Shown here piece by piece: positions 1 through 9,695 of a DNA stretch of 64,000 nucleotides (the stretch's first letter is position 1; every line of letters starts with the position of its first letter). The DNA is from Flavimaribacter sediminis (lineage in GTDB: Bacteria > Pseudomonadota > Alphaproteobacteria > Rhizobiales > Rhizobiaceae): assembly GCF_019492055.1 (NCBI RefSeq), contig NZ_JAICBX010000001.1:124001-188000 (forward strand), given 5' to 3'. The notes beneath the pieces are model-generated. The model saw only the letters and a list, made by a program, of their open reading frames with translations. It did no database searches and had not been told where the DNA came from. The position numbers and the translations under genes are program-made.

Positions 1-693
1 CAATTGTCCCGTGACGTAGCTCGCCTTGTCGGATGCAAGAAACACAACGGCCTCTGCGATCTCCTGCTCGCTGCCATAGCGGTTGAGTGGAATGGCGTCG
101 TGATAGGCCGACCGGATCTCCGGCGTGTGGACGGCGAGCGCAAGCTTCGTGTTGACCGGGCCGGGCGCGACGCAATTGGCGCGAACGCCGAACTCGCCGA
201 GTTCGGCCGCCTGCTGCTGGGTCAGGTGAATAACCGCGGCCTTGCTCGTTCCATACGCGATGCGCAAAGTGCTTGCCCGCAATCCGGAAATCGAGGCTAT
301 GTTGACGATTGCGCCCCTGGCTTCCTTCAGCGCAGGAATGAGCCTCTGGGAACACAGGAAGACGCCGTCCAGATTGGTCGCCATGACAGTGCGCCAGCGT
401 TCGAAATCAGTTTGCTCGATCGGGCCGAAATCTGCGACGCCGGCGTTGTTCACCAGCGCATCGATCCGCCCAAATGTGTTTTCCACCTGTCTCGCCATGT
501 CGTCGACCTGATCCGGAAAGGACACGTCGCAGATAACGGGCAGGACATCGTCAAGGTCTGCCGCAGCCTCTCGCAGCGTGTCGGCGTCCCTGTCGATCAT
601 GGCGACGCGCCGACCTTCTTCAAGAAACAGTTTCGTGGTCGCGAGGCCTATGCCGCGCGCAGCGCCCGTAACAATTGCTGTTTTTCCGGTCAT
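1..693 (-). CDS. SDR family NAD(P)-dependent oxidoreductase (3' end cut by window edge)
   Basis: A classical short-chain dehydrogenase/reductase; 231 codons are visible and the C-terminus lies beyond base 1. The nucleotide-binding motif TGAARGIG is at residues 9-16, NNAG at 82-85, catalytic Ser134 with Tyr147 and Lys151 in YGTSK, and the post-catalytic PGPV at 177-180. Usual family length is about 250 residues, so only some 20 are missing. The ATG at 693 follows GGTGGAG, a good ribosome site. It would oxidise or reduce an alcohol/ketone in the cytoplasm; substrate cannot be read from sequence. It runs in the same direction as the iron cluster but is 125 bp away from it, so it may be separately transcribed. 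Confidence 0.93.
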   Translation of the reverse strand, partial: MTGKTAIVTGAARGIGLATTKLFLEEGRRVAMIDRDADTLREAAADLDDVLPVICDVSFPDQVDDMARQVENTFGRIDALVNNAGVADFGPIEQTDFERWRTVMATNLDGVFLCSQRLIPALKEARGAIVNIASISGLRASTLRIAYGTSKAAVIHLTQQQAAELGEFGVRANCVAPGPVNTKLALAVHTPEIRSAYHDAIPLNRYGSEQEIAEAVVFLASDKASYVTGQL

Positions 694-818
694 TTCTCCA
701 CCCTGCGTCTGAACGCTTCCTCACTTCGCTTTAGCTGTCCGGCTTCAAAACGCCAAGCGCAATCGAGGTCCGACCCGAGGTCTCGGGAAGCATCCACAGG
801 GGGAGAGGCGAGTCGTAA

Positions 819-1931
819 TCAGATTTTTCTAAGATGGTTATCCGGCAGGAAGTCGAGGCTCGTCCGGCTTTCGGTCGATGGCTCGAAGGCGCCGACGCCG
901 TTTTCCGATGCAACGTAGAAGCCTTCCCCAACGGAGCTGAGACCGCACGCATCACGACGGTTCAGAACCTCAAGCGCATTGCCCGAGCGGGCGTCGAAGA
1001 TGACTGCGCAACCACCCTTCGGAGACGTCGCCGCGAAGGTCGCGTCATCAGCGCTGACCCTGACGGAGCCAATATAATTGCGGAAGCCGCCGATCAGGTT
1101 CGTCGGCATGTCGAAGAGCCGGATATTCTCGCCCAGCGCGCCTGTGCCAAGGAGCGGCGGAAGATCCGCTTTGTTGCCCTCATATTGGCCGCCGAAGAAT
1201 ATGCGTCCATTTGCGTCAGCGTCCATGTGACGGATCGAGAGTTGATGCAATTCCGGCGACAATGCGTGTTTCTCCAGCAGATCACCGGTTTCCAGGTCAA
1301 TGAAGGCAAGCGAAGGCGCCATGGTCGCGAGGTTGAGCTTTTCCCTGCCGAAATCCGGATGGGTCTCAATTCCGCCGTTGGCGACCGCAAGGGTGCGGCC
1401 GTCGGGCATAAGCAGAATTTCGTGCGGCCCGAGACCGTAGCTCGACAATTCGCCGATCCGCCTGAACCGGTCGGTGGCGTCGTAGACGCCGATGACGCCT
1501 TTCACCCCGTCGTAATCGTTTTCGGTGGCGTAAAGCAGATCGCCGTCTGACGTGAATGCGCCGTGACCATAAAAATGTCGCCCCTCCGGCGCGGCGAAGA
1601 AATCCGGTTCTTTCCGACCCTGGACGTCGAAAGCGACAGCAAAGTTGCCCGGTCGTCGTGCAAACGCGACGGCCCGGCCTCGTGGACGATCCAGTGTGAT
1701 GTCATGGCCGCGATCCGGCAGTGGGACGCTGAAAATTTCCCGACCGTTCTCGTCGAACAGAACGGCGACGAAGCTGCCGTCAGGACGTTTTCCCGCGCTG
1801 GCAAAGACGATGCTTTCGGCTTCCCCGCCCTGCGCGAAACCAGGTCCGACCGCAAGGAAAAGACCGGCGCCGATGCCGGTAAGGAATGACCGCCGGTTCG
1901 CCCGACGCGCGCTTTGCGATCCTCCCGTCAT
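819..1931 (-). CDS. DUF1513 domain-containing periplasmic protein
   Basis: 370 residues. The N-terminus holds a twin-arginine-like stretch (NRRSFLTGIGAGLFLAVGP) followed by an Ala/Gly-rich segment, so it is probably exported by Tat. The body has repeated short blades (for example SPKGGCAVIFDARSG near the C-terminus), fitting the beta-propeller expected of DUF1513. DUF1513 genes typically sit next to imelysin and DUF1111 genes in iron-regulated clusters, exactly as here: its ATG comes one base after the stop of the imelysin gene. The biochemical role is unknown; a part in periplasmic iron handling is inferred only from context. Confidence 0.88.
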   Translation of the reverse strand: MTGGSQSARRANRRSFLTGIGAGLFLAVGPGFAQGGEAESIVFASAGKRPDGSFVAVLFDENGREIFSVPLPDRGHDITLDRPRGRAVAFARRPGNFAVAFDVQGRKEPDFFAAPEGRHFYGHGAFTSDGDLLYATENDYDGVKGVIGVYDATDRFRRIGELSSYGLGPHEILLMPDGRTLAVANGGIETHPDFGREKLNLATMAPSLAFIDLETGDLLEKHALSPELHQLSIRHMDADANGRIFFGGQYEGNKADLPPLLGTGALGENIRLFDMPTNLIGGFRNYIGSVRVSADDATFAATSPKGGCAVIFDARSGNALEVLNRRDACGLSSVGEGFYVASENGVGAFEPSTESRTSLDFLPDNHLRKI

Positions 1932-1932
1932 G

Positions 1933-3030
1933 TCAATCTCCGTCCAGAGAGCTGAAGCCGGGCTGAAACCCCAGATATGCGCCCATCTGGTCGCCGATCA
2001 TGTCTCTGAGACTGTCAAGCGCAATGGTCGCGTAGATGAGTTTTCCGCGTAGAGGGGGATCTGAAAACGCCTCTTCGACCGGACGATTAACGGCGCCGAT
2101 CGCCCGTTTCACGTTTGCAAATTCGAACGGCACCGCATTGACCAGATACTGGCCTTCTTCGGGCAGTCCATCTGCGAATCCTGCTGTGTCCAGGAGTTCC
2201 TGGATAGCCTCGACATTGGCGAGAAGCGCGGGGAAGGTCTGTCCGCTCCGCCACAGTGCGCTGCGTTTCGGCGCCGCGCGTGATGAATCCTCACCCAGAG
2301 CGGTTTTGAGCTTGAGGTCGCTTGCAATGTCTAGACCTTCGAGGATTGCGTCGCGAAATTCCGAAGCGGCTTCGAGCGGTGTCCGATAAACCGGATTGTC
2401 GTCAGCGGGGTTTTTTAAAAGAGCGGAGTAGCCATCCGGATTCGCCCAGTCGTCGCGCAATTCCGCGCTGATGATCGCCATGTTGGTGGCGACTCCAAGT
2501 GCGAAGCCGCAGCGGAAGCGACCCGATGGAGCGTCGTCCCCCAGTTCTTCCGAACCGGTTCCATAAAGGAGATAATCCAGCGCGCCGAGCCCCTGTATCG
2601 CGACGCTTTTTTCCGCCAGCGCTTGCGCGGAAGTGACGTCGTCTTCCTGCTCCCTCAACGCCTGCGTGATACGCTTGAGAGCAAGCCCTCTCCGATCCGG
2701 CCAGAAATACAGCCGCTCCAGGCGGTTGTCGTCGATCAGGGGGCCAAAGCGCAGGAATTCCACTGCCGACCAGGCCTTGACCACGTCGCCGAACTGCGCG
2801 TGAACCGTCATGAGCGCGCTTTCCGACGGGTGCTCGCAATAGTCTGAAAGCGTGCCCTGGAGATCCTGCGTGGTTGCTGCAAGCCGTGCAAAGGACGGTC
2901 TGATGTAGTCGTCGATCGCTCTGTCGACGATGCCGGACATGAAGCCTTCCGAATCCGGCTCAAGCGTTTGAGCGAGTGACGATGTCGTCAGGAATGCCAG
3001 AAGACAGGCGATCGCAAGGGACTTTATCAT
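1933..3030 (-). CDS. Imelysin family protein with altered GxHxxE motif
   Basis: 365 residues with a Sec signal peptide (about 1-21, ending SLAQ) and the helical imelysin fold expected of peptidase-M75-like proteins. The hallmark GxHxxE motif reads GLGALD at residues 147-152: His is Gly and Glu is Asp, so the metal-binding role proposed for that motif is doubtful here. ATG 3030 shares its A with the TGA of the upstream di-haem gene (TGATG), showing translational coupling; a TTG three bases upstream is an alternative start. It is the second imelysin in the cluster, after the IrpA-like copy. Probably periplasmic iron-related; exact function unknown. Confidence 0.88.
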   Translation of the reverse strand: MIKSLAIACLLAFLTTSSLAQTLEPDSEGFMSGIVDRAIDDYIRPSFARLAATTQDLQGTLSDYCEHPSESALMTVHAQFGDVVKAWSAVEFLRFGPLIDDNRLERLYFWPDRRGLALKRITQALREQEDDVTSAQALAEKSVAIQGLGALDYLLYGTGSEELGDDAPSGRFRCGFALGVATNMAIISAELRDDWANPDGYSALLKNPADDNPVYRTPLEAASEFRDAILEGLDIASDLKLKTALGEDSSRAAPKRSALWRSGQTFPALLANVEAIQELLDTAGFADGLPEEGQYLVNAVPFEFANVKRAIGAVNRPVEEAFSDPPLRGKLIYATIALDSLRDMIGDQMGAYLGFQPGFSSLDGD

Positions 3031-4568
3031 CAAAGGCTCTCCAGAAACCTGATCAACGCCTGGCGCTGCTCACGTGTCATCGCAGCGAAATTCTCTCGCG
3101 CCGTTTCGGCTTCTCCACCATGCCACAAGATCGCCTCTTCCAGATTACGAGCGCGGCCATCGTGGAGAAAATAGGTGTGGCCGTTGACGGTCTCCGTGAG
3201 GCCGATGCCCCAGAGCGGCGGCGTACGCCATTCGCGGCCATCGGCCTCGCCGACCTGTTGGCCGTCAGCCATTTCATCTCCGAGGTCGTGCAACAGAAAG
3301 TCGGAATATGGCCAGATCAGTTGAAACCGGTGTTCTTTTTGGGGTGCGTCCCTGGTGGTGACGAATTTCGGGGTGTGGCAGCTTGTGCAGCCTGCCGCAT
3401 AGAATAGTTCCTTTCCCTCCAGTACCTGAGGATCGTCGACATCACGGCGCTGAGGAACAGCCACATTGGAGGAGTAGAAAGTCACAAGATCGAGAACCGG
3501 ATCGGGCGCTTCCGTATCGCCCAGTCTATCCTGGACGCCGTCAGGCAATGCGCGGCAGGCGGTCTGGTTTTGCGTGCAGTCGCCATAAGGATTCGCCGAA
3601 GCAGGCGACGATATTCCTATGTCGCCGGAAAAGGCGTCCGCCGACTGCTGGCGGATGGTCGCATTCTGCGCCTTCCATCCAAATCTTCCGAGCGTGAGTT
3701 CTCCGGTCTCCGGATGACGCACGATCTGGACCCTGCCCGAGACGCCGTCCGCGTTTGCGTCGTCGGGGTCGGCGTTGGCGATGATGTCTGCCTGGGGAAT
3801 GGCTTCCACGAGCCCAAGCCCGATCATGGGCGGCGCGATGCGCGGCGAGATCGCTATTTCGGGATGCATGTCTCCATAGGCCAGGTCCTTGATCTCAAAG
3901 GTCGGATAACGCAGGGAAACTATCTCGCCGTCGGGGTAGGCGAAGGGCTTTTCCGTATAGGCGACGCTGATCTTTCCTTCCGCAGCCAAACCCGTAACCG
4001 CCTTGTCCTGCAATTGTCCGCCGTAAACAGGGTCGGCGAAATTCAGAACCGCGTGATCTGCGATCAGTCTCCGTTCCGCTTCCGTGTTTGCTGGTCTGGC
4101 CAGCCGTATGAGCATCGAAGTGGCGTCGCCGTCTGCAAGTGGCGGGTGACCGCGTCCGTCCTTCAGGTGACAACTCTGGCAGGAGCGGGAGTTGAACAGA
4201 GGCCCCAGACCGTCGGATGCCTGGGTGGACGACGGAGATGCAACCCACAATTTGCGGAAAAGCGCATTGCCGAGCTTGAATTCCTGCTCCTGCTCGAAAG
4301 TCAGGTTGGCGAGGAATTGCGAGAAGGAATCGCGATTGACGAGTTTCTTCGAGGTTCCGGCGCCTCCTTGCATGGTCTCGAAGGCTTCTGCGCCGGAGAA
4401 GTCGGTGGTCGGTTGCGTGACTTTCCGGACCCGTTCCAGATCCTCTGCGGTGAGGTCCTGCCTGGCGCGTTTTTCAAGAATTCCGGCGTGGTTCCCGGCA
4501 TCGACCAGCGACGCCGTTGCAAAGAGCAACGTGAACGCTGACAGAGCTGCAAGTGCGTGCCGTCTCAA
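3030..4568 (-). CDS. Di-haem c-type oxidoreductase family protein (DUF1111)
   Basis: 512 residues. A signal peptide (about 1-24, MRRHALAALSAF...) is followed by two c-type haem sites, CQSCH at 130-134 and CTSCH at 394-398, as in the DUF1111 di-haem family distantly related to MauG/cytochrome-c peroxidases. The protein should be periplasmic and redox active. Genes of this family are commonly found between imelysin genes in iron-limited regulons, and this gene sits between two of them. The first codon is TTG, supported by GGTGGAAA about 5 bases upstream and by the signal peptide beginning there; no in-frame ATG precedes the hydrophobic core. It could take part in Fe(II)/Fe(III) conversion, but that is inference. 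Confidence 0.9.
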   Translation of the reverse strand: MRRHALAALSAFTLLFATASLVDAGNHAGILEKRARQDLTAEDLERVRKVTQPTTDFSGAEAFETMQGGAGTSKKLVNRDSFSQFLANLTFEQEQEFKLGNALFRKLWVASPSSTQASDGLGPLFNSRSCQSCHLKDGRGHPPLADGDATSMLIRLARPANTEAERRLIADHAVLNFADPVYGGQLQDKAVTGLAAEGKISVAYTEKPFAYPDGEIVSLRYPTFEIKDLAYGDMHPEIAISPRIAPPMIGLGLVEAIPQADIIANADPDDANADGVSGRVQIVRHPETGELTLGRFGWKAQNATIRQQSADAFSGDIGISSPASANPYGDCTQNQTACRALPDGVQDRLGDTEAPDPVLDLVTFYSSNVAVPQRRDVDDPQVLEGKELFYAAGCTSCHTPKFVTTRDAPQKEHRFQLIWPYSDFLLHDLGDEMADGQQVGEADGREWRTPPLWGIGLTETVNGHTYFLHDGRARNLEEAILWHGGEAETARENFAAMTREQRQALIRFLESL

Positions 4569-4670
4569 GAGTTTCCACCATTTCCAGCGCGCGTCTGGAG
4601 GGCTATTTCTCCGGACAAGGCGCCTGCTGTATTGGAGCAGACCTTTCGATTCAATGCGTCGGAACGCCGC

Positions 4671-5942
<1,272 letters not shown>

Positions 5943-6034
5943 CTGGAATCCTTCTGTTTAGAAGTATCGAATTCGGCCCCACGGGTTGCGCGATTTCGCT
6001 GCCGGCACAGGCTTGGAGCTTTGGGGTTTAAACA

Positions 6035-6049
6035 TGACTTCTGTTATCA
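6035..6049. promoter_or_regulatory. Candidate iron-responsive operator (IRO/RirA-type box)
   Basis: The 15 bases TGACTTCTGTTATCA fit TGA-N9-TCA, the core described for RirA sites in rhizobia. It lies upstream of irpA, the first gene of an iron-type cluster. The core is short and could occur by chance, so the assignment rests mainly on position. Confidence 0.45.
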
Positions 6050-6134
6050 TTATTTCAGCATATGTAAATCTGCCTGCGGCGAATATTCTGTCGCAGGGCG
6101 AATATGCGAAATGCCTGTCGAACGTCGTTGGTTG

Positions 6135-6148
6135 ACCGTTCGTTCGGT
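6135..6148. promoter_or_regulatory. Candidate TetR operator ACCG-N6-CGGT
   Basis: ACCG TTCGTT CGGT is an inverted repeat with a 6-bp spacer, 84 bp upstream of the tetR start. ACCG/CGGT half-sites are frequent for TetR regulators of aromatic and acyl-CoA pathways, and autoregulation is usual in the family. The short arms keep this tentative. Confidence 0.35.
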
Positions 6149-6231
6149 TTATTTTACTTCTAGCCGTCCTAAAGGCTGCGCAGGTGCGTGACGTGTTCAC
6201 GAACCCCGTCGCAGGCAGCGAAGGGCTTGCC

Positions 6232-6840
6232 ATGGCTCGTACCCGGGCACAGGACTACGATGAAAAGCGGTTGGCGATCTTGCAACAATCCGCCGAGCTG
6301 TTTTCCAGACACGGTTATTCCGGCACCTCGATCACGATGATTGCGGATGGATGCGGCGTCTCGAAGGCGCTGATCTACCATTATTATCCGGACAAGGAAG
6401 CTGTTCTGTTCGACATGCTCGACGAACATCTGCAGAGCCTGGTCGAAGTCGTCCAGAACGCATCTGACGCCGTTGCGGATCCCCGCGAGCGGGTCTACGC
6501 CATCGCCGCGGCGTTGCTGGACGCCTACCAGGACGCGGACGCTCATCACCAGGTGCAGATATCAAGCCTGAAGCTGTTGCCGGATGACAAGCAGGAGCTG
6601 TTGAAGAATTGCGAGCGCACGCTTGTGAAGCTGATGTCGGAAGCGCTTGCCGAAGCTCTTCCGCACCATGCCGACGGTCCTTTTCTCATGCCGCTGACCA
6701 TGTCGGCCTTCGGGATGCTCAACTGGAACTACATGTGGTTCCGGGAAGGCAGAGGAATGACGCGCGCCCGATATGCGAGGTTCGTTGCTGATCTGCTTCT
6801 GTCCGGGGCCCCCGAGGCAATCAGGTCTGACAGCTTCTGA
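6232..6840 (+). CDS. TetR/AcrR family transcriptional regulator
   Basis: 202 residues from ATG 6232 (an upstream GTG at 6184 would add 16 residues not typical of the family). The N-terminal helix-turn-helix is clear: ILQQSAELFSRHGYSGTSIT, then IADGCGVSKALIYHYYPDKE, matching the TetR DNA-binding consensus at about residues 14-60. The C-terminal half is a divergent ligand-binding domain, as usual. The next gene, 153 bp downstream in the same direction, is an extradiol dioxygenase, so the effector may be an aromatic compound or its CoA ester; this is inferred from position only. Confidence 0.93.
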   Translation: MARTRAQDYDEKRLAILQQSAELFSRHGYSGTSITMIADGCGVSKALIYHYYPDKEAVLFDMLDEHLQSLVEVVQNASDAVADPRERVYAIAAALLDAYQDADAHHQVQISSLKLLPDDKQELLKNCERTLVKLMSEALAEALPHHADGPFLMPLTMSAFGMLNWNYMWFREGRGMTRARYARFVADLLLSGAPEAIRSDSF

Positions 6841-6993
6841 AAACAGCGCCTCAGAAAGTGCATTTCTTGAGTTGCTGAACCCTTCCGTCCGGCTTTCCGA
6901 AACCGCGACCATTCGCTTGTTCCACTACCGGTCGCGGGTGTGCTATCGGGTTCGCTATTCTCATGGATGACATAATGCTTTGGAGGAATTCAT

Positions 6994-7953
6994 ATGTCGG
7001 ACGAACCCTGTTGCGATGTGGCGCATCTCGGACATGTAGAGATTTTCACCAACAAACCGGAAGAAAGCCTCGACTTCTTCGTGAATGTCTACGGACTGAC
7101 GGAAAGCGGCCGGGAAGGGGACTCTGTCTATCTGCGCGCCTTCGACGATTATGAATATCACACTCTGAAACTGACGGCGTCCGACACAACCGGTGTTGGA
7201 CATATCGGCTACCGGTGCTCCTCGAAGGCGGCGCTTGAGCGACGCGTGGCGGTTATCGAGGAAATGGGATGCGGAAAGGGCTGGATCGACGGCGACCTCG
7301 GACACGGACGCGCATACCAGTTTACCGATCCGGACGGGCACCTGTTCGAACTCTACTACGACACGCGCGAATATACAGCGCCAGCGGATGAGCAGCCTGC
7401 GCTGAAGAACATCGCCCAGCGTTATCATGGCCGTGGCGTCTGTGTGCGGCGGATCGACCACCTGAATTTGCTTGCGCGCGATGTCAGCGCGATCCGGGAA
7501 TTCATGACCAAGGCGCTCGGCAGTCGCGTGACCGAATTGATCCAGCTCGACAATGGCCGGCTCGGCGGATGCTGGTTTACGGTCAACAACAAGAGCTATG
7601 ACATCGCCTACACGGAAGACCATGCGAACGCGCAGGGGCGTTTTCACCATGTGACCTATGCGGTGGACCAGCGTGAGGATGTTCTGCGGGCCGCAGACAT
7701 CTTCCTCGAAAATGGCGTCTTTATCGAGACTGGCCCGCACAAACATGCGATACAGGGAACGTTCTTCCTCTATGTTTACGAACCCGCCGGCAATCGCGTC
7801 GAAGTCGCCAACGCCGGCGCGCGCCTGATCCTGAGGCCGGACTGGAAGCCGGTTATCTGGACGGAGAAAGAACGCAAGAAGGGACAGGCCTGGGGACTGC
7901 AGACGATCGCCAGTTTCCACACCCATGGCACGCCGCAGGTCGGCGCCGACTGA
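6994..7953 (+). CDS. Catechol 2,3-dioxygenase-like class I extradiol dioxygenase (VOC superfamily)
   Basis: 319 residues made of two vicinal-oxygen-chelate modules (about 10-125 and 150-275). The three expected Fe(II) ligands are present: His156 in RIDHL, His218/219 in RFHHVTY and Glu270 in NRVEV, at almost the same spacing as the XylE triad. It should cleave a catechol ring next to the diol in the cytoplasm using O2. ATG 6994 is preceded by GGAGG. It stands alone: no hydrolase, semialdehyde dehydrogenase or ferredoxin gene of a meta pathway follows, so the substrate may be an unusual catechol or be finished by enzymes elsewhere. The tetR gene upstream is the likely controller. Confidence 0.9.
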   Translation: MSDEPCCDVAHLGHVEIFTNKPEESLDFFVNVYGLTESGREGDSVYLRAFDDYEYHTLKLTASDTTGVGHIGYRCSSKAALERRVAVIEEMGCGKGWIDGDLGHGRAYQFTDPDGHLFELYYDTREYTAPADEQPALKNIAQRYHGRGVCVRRIDHLNLLARDVSAIREFMTKALGSRVTELIQLDNGRLGGCWFTVNNKSYDIAYTEDHANAQGRFHHVTYAVDQREDVLRAADIFLENGVFIETGPHKHAIQGTFFLYVYEPAGNRVEVANAGARLILRPDWKPVIWTEKERKKGQAWGLQTIASFHTHGTPQVGAD

Positions 7954-8089
7954 ACCGGAAAAGCGTTTGCTCAACATCTGACACAGGCCCGGTCCGGCCG
8001 GAATTGGTTTTCCCGTTGGCCCGCGGCCGCCCTGTGTTATCCAGTGGCGCGCAGCGCGTCGAGTGCAATCTCAGCTTGCCAAGCCCCAC

Positions 8090-8125
8090 TTGAACTGCTA
8101 ATGCCATTTCAACTAATATATTAGT
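8090..8125 (+). promoter_or_regulatory. TRAP-operon promoter with overlapping GntR operator
   Basis: TTGAAC (8090-8095) and TAATAT (8114-8119) are 18 bp apart, a good sigma-70 pair, about 70 bp before dctP. The -10 lies inside a perfect 14-bp palindrome ACTAATATATTAGT (8112-8125). Almost the same sequence occurs at 12599-12612 before the local gntR gene, so a repressor bound here would block the promoter. Confidence 0.7.
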
Positions 8126-8195
8126 ATCTGAGTTGATGGAATCGTTGTTGCCTCGGTTCCGGACGCATTTTTAGCGAAACACACGGGAGGAAGAC

Positions 8196-9185
8196 ATGAA
8201 GACCAGAGGATCGAAAATTGCAGTCGCCATGCTGGCGGCAGGGCTCGCATTGGGCGTCGGCGCAACCGGCGTTTCAGCGCAACAGGTATTGCGTCTCGGC
8301 ACGGTGTTGTCGCCGCAGGATCCAATGGGTCAGGGCCTGGAGCGCTTAAAGGAGAAGGTCGAAGAGCGCACCAATGGCGAGGTGGTCATCGAGGTGTTCC
8401 ACAATTCGCAGCTTGGCGACACGCGCGATATGCTCGACCAGGCGCGCGCAGGGGCGAATGTCGGCACGGTGACGGACGTTGCAAGGCTTGCAAGCTTTGT
8501 TCCCGAACTTGCAGTACTCAGCGCCCCGTTCCTGTTTGACGATTTCGAGGACGCCGACAAGTTTGCACAGTCGGAACCCTACCTTGCCTGGGGCGAGGAA
8601 TTGACGGACAAGGCCGGCCTCGTGATGCTGGCTTCCAACTGGTATCAGGGCGCCCGTCATGCGCTGACGCAGAAGCCGATTGCATCGCCGGCGGACCTTA
8701 AAGGCGTCAAGATGCGCACCATCGGCGCACCGGTCTGGATCGAAACCATCGCGGCCATGGGCGCGACGCCGACCCCGATCGCCTGGGGCGAAGTCTACTC
8801 GGCGCTGCAGCTCGGCACGATCGATGCAGCCGAGGCTCAACCGACGGCCATCTGGGGCGCGAAGCTGTATGAGGTCATCAAGGATGTGAATCTGACCGGA
8901 CACATCCAGCTTGTCACGGCGCTCGTGGTCGGGGATGATACCTGGAGCAAGCTGACGCCCGAGCAGCAGGCGATTGTACGGGAGGAAGCGATCGAAAACG
9001 GACGTTGGGCTTCGCAGCTCACCATCGAACTCGGTGAAAAAGCTCTGAAGGACGTGGCTGCGACCGGAGTGAACGTCAACGAGGTCGATCGCGAGGTCTT
9101 CAAGGAGGCCGTGTCGGGCGTTTACGGCAAGCTGGAACTGGAAGACGAGGTCGCCGTCGTCAAGGAAGTCCTCGGCAAACAATAA
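8196..9185 (+). CDS. dctP: TRAP transporter periplasmic solute-binding protein (DctP family)
   Basis: 329 residues with a Sec signal peptide (about 1-28, ending VSAQQ). DctP-family features include LRLGTVLSPQDPMGQG at the mature N-terminus, EVFHNSQLGDTRDMLDQ near residue 65 and the conserved MRTIGAPVWIET region with an Arg expected to bind the substrate carboxylate. GGAGGAAG precedes the ATG. It is the first gene of dctP-dctQ-dctM-lactonase, directly behind a GntR-type operator. The lactonase and the acid-sugar dehydratase of the same regulon suggest an aldonate or related sugar acid as ligand. Confidence 0.95.
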   Translation: MKTRGSKIAVAMLAAGLALGVGATGVSAQQVLRLGTVLSPQDPMGQGLERLKEKVEERTNGEVVIEVFHNSQLGDTRDMLDQARAGANVGTVTDVARLASFVPELAVLSAPFLFDDFEDADKFAQSEPYLAWGEELTDKAGLVMLASNWYQGARHALTQKPIASPADLKGVKMRTIGAPVWIETIAAMGATPTPIAWGEVYSALQLGTIDAAEAQPTAIWGAKLYEVIKDVNLTGHIQLVTALVVGDDTWSKLTPEQQAIVREEAIENGRWASQLTIELGEKALKDVAATGVNVNEVDREVFKEAVSGVYGKLELEDEVAVVKEVLGKQ

Positions 9186-9215
9186 GCCATTCGGCCGCGC
9201 GGGTGGAGAACTGTC

Positions 9216-9695
9216 ATGATGATGCGCATCGAATTCACCCTCGCGGCCCTCTTGCTCAGCGCGATCGTCTGCCTTGTGGCGATCGCCTCGATAACCCGTT
9301 ACGCAGGCGCGCCTATCATCTGGTCGGTGGAAGTCGCGCAAACGCTGTTTATATGGCTCTGTATGCTTGCCGCGGATATCGCGCTCCAGCAATCGCGGCA
9401 TTTCGGACTGGACTGGTTGGGCGATATTCTCGCGCCGGTCTTTGGTCGGATGGTGAAGATCTTCAACATCGCGATCGTTCTTGTCCTGCTTGTCTTTCTC
9501 TTTGTTTATTCGATTGAGCTGGTTCGTTTGAGCCACCCGCGCCTTTACGGAGCGACGCAAATGCATTTCTCGTTCGTCACCGGGGCGCTGCCATTCGGGT
9601 TGTTTCTGATGATCAGAACGCTTGGCTACGAGCTCTATCGCAGTCTCCGGAAACCGGTCGACACTTCATCTGCAGACGGACTGGCCGGCCAATGA
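9216..9695 (+). CDS. dctQ: TRAP transporter small permease subunit (DctQ family)
   Basis: 159 residues with four predicted membrane segments (starting about 5, 41, 79 and 117), the layout of DctQ. The family sequence FIWLCMLAADIALQQSRHFGLD (here in the second segment and following loop) is recognisable. It forms the inner-membrane complex with DctM. ATG 9216 follows GGTGGAGAA; its stop overlaps the dctM start as ATGA. Confidence 0.93.
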   Translation: MMMRIEFTLAALLLSAIVCLVAIASITRYAGAPIIWSVEVAQTLFIWLCMLAADIALQQSRHFGLDWLGDILAPVFGRMVKIFNIAIVLVLLVFLFVYSIELVRLSHPRLYGATQMHFSFVTGALPFGLFLMIRTLGYELYRSLRKPVDTSSADGLAGQ

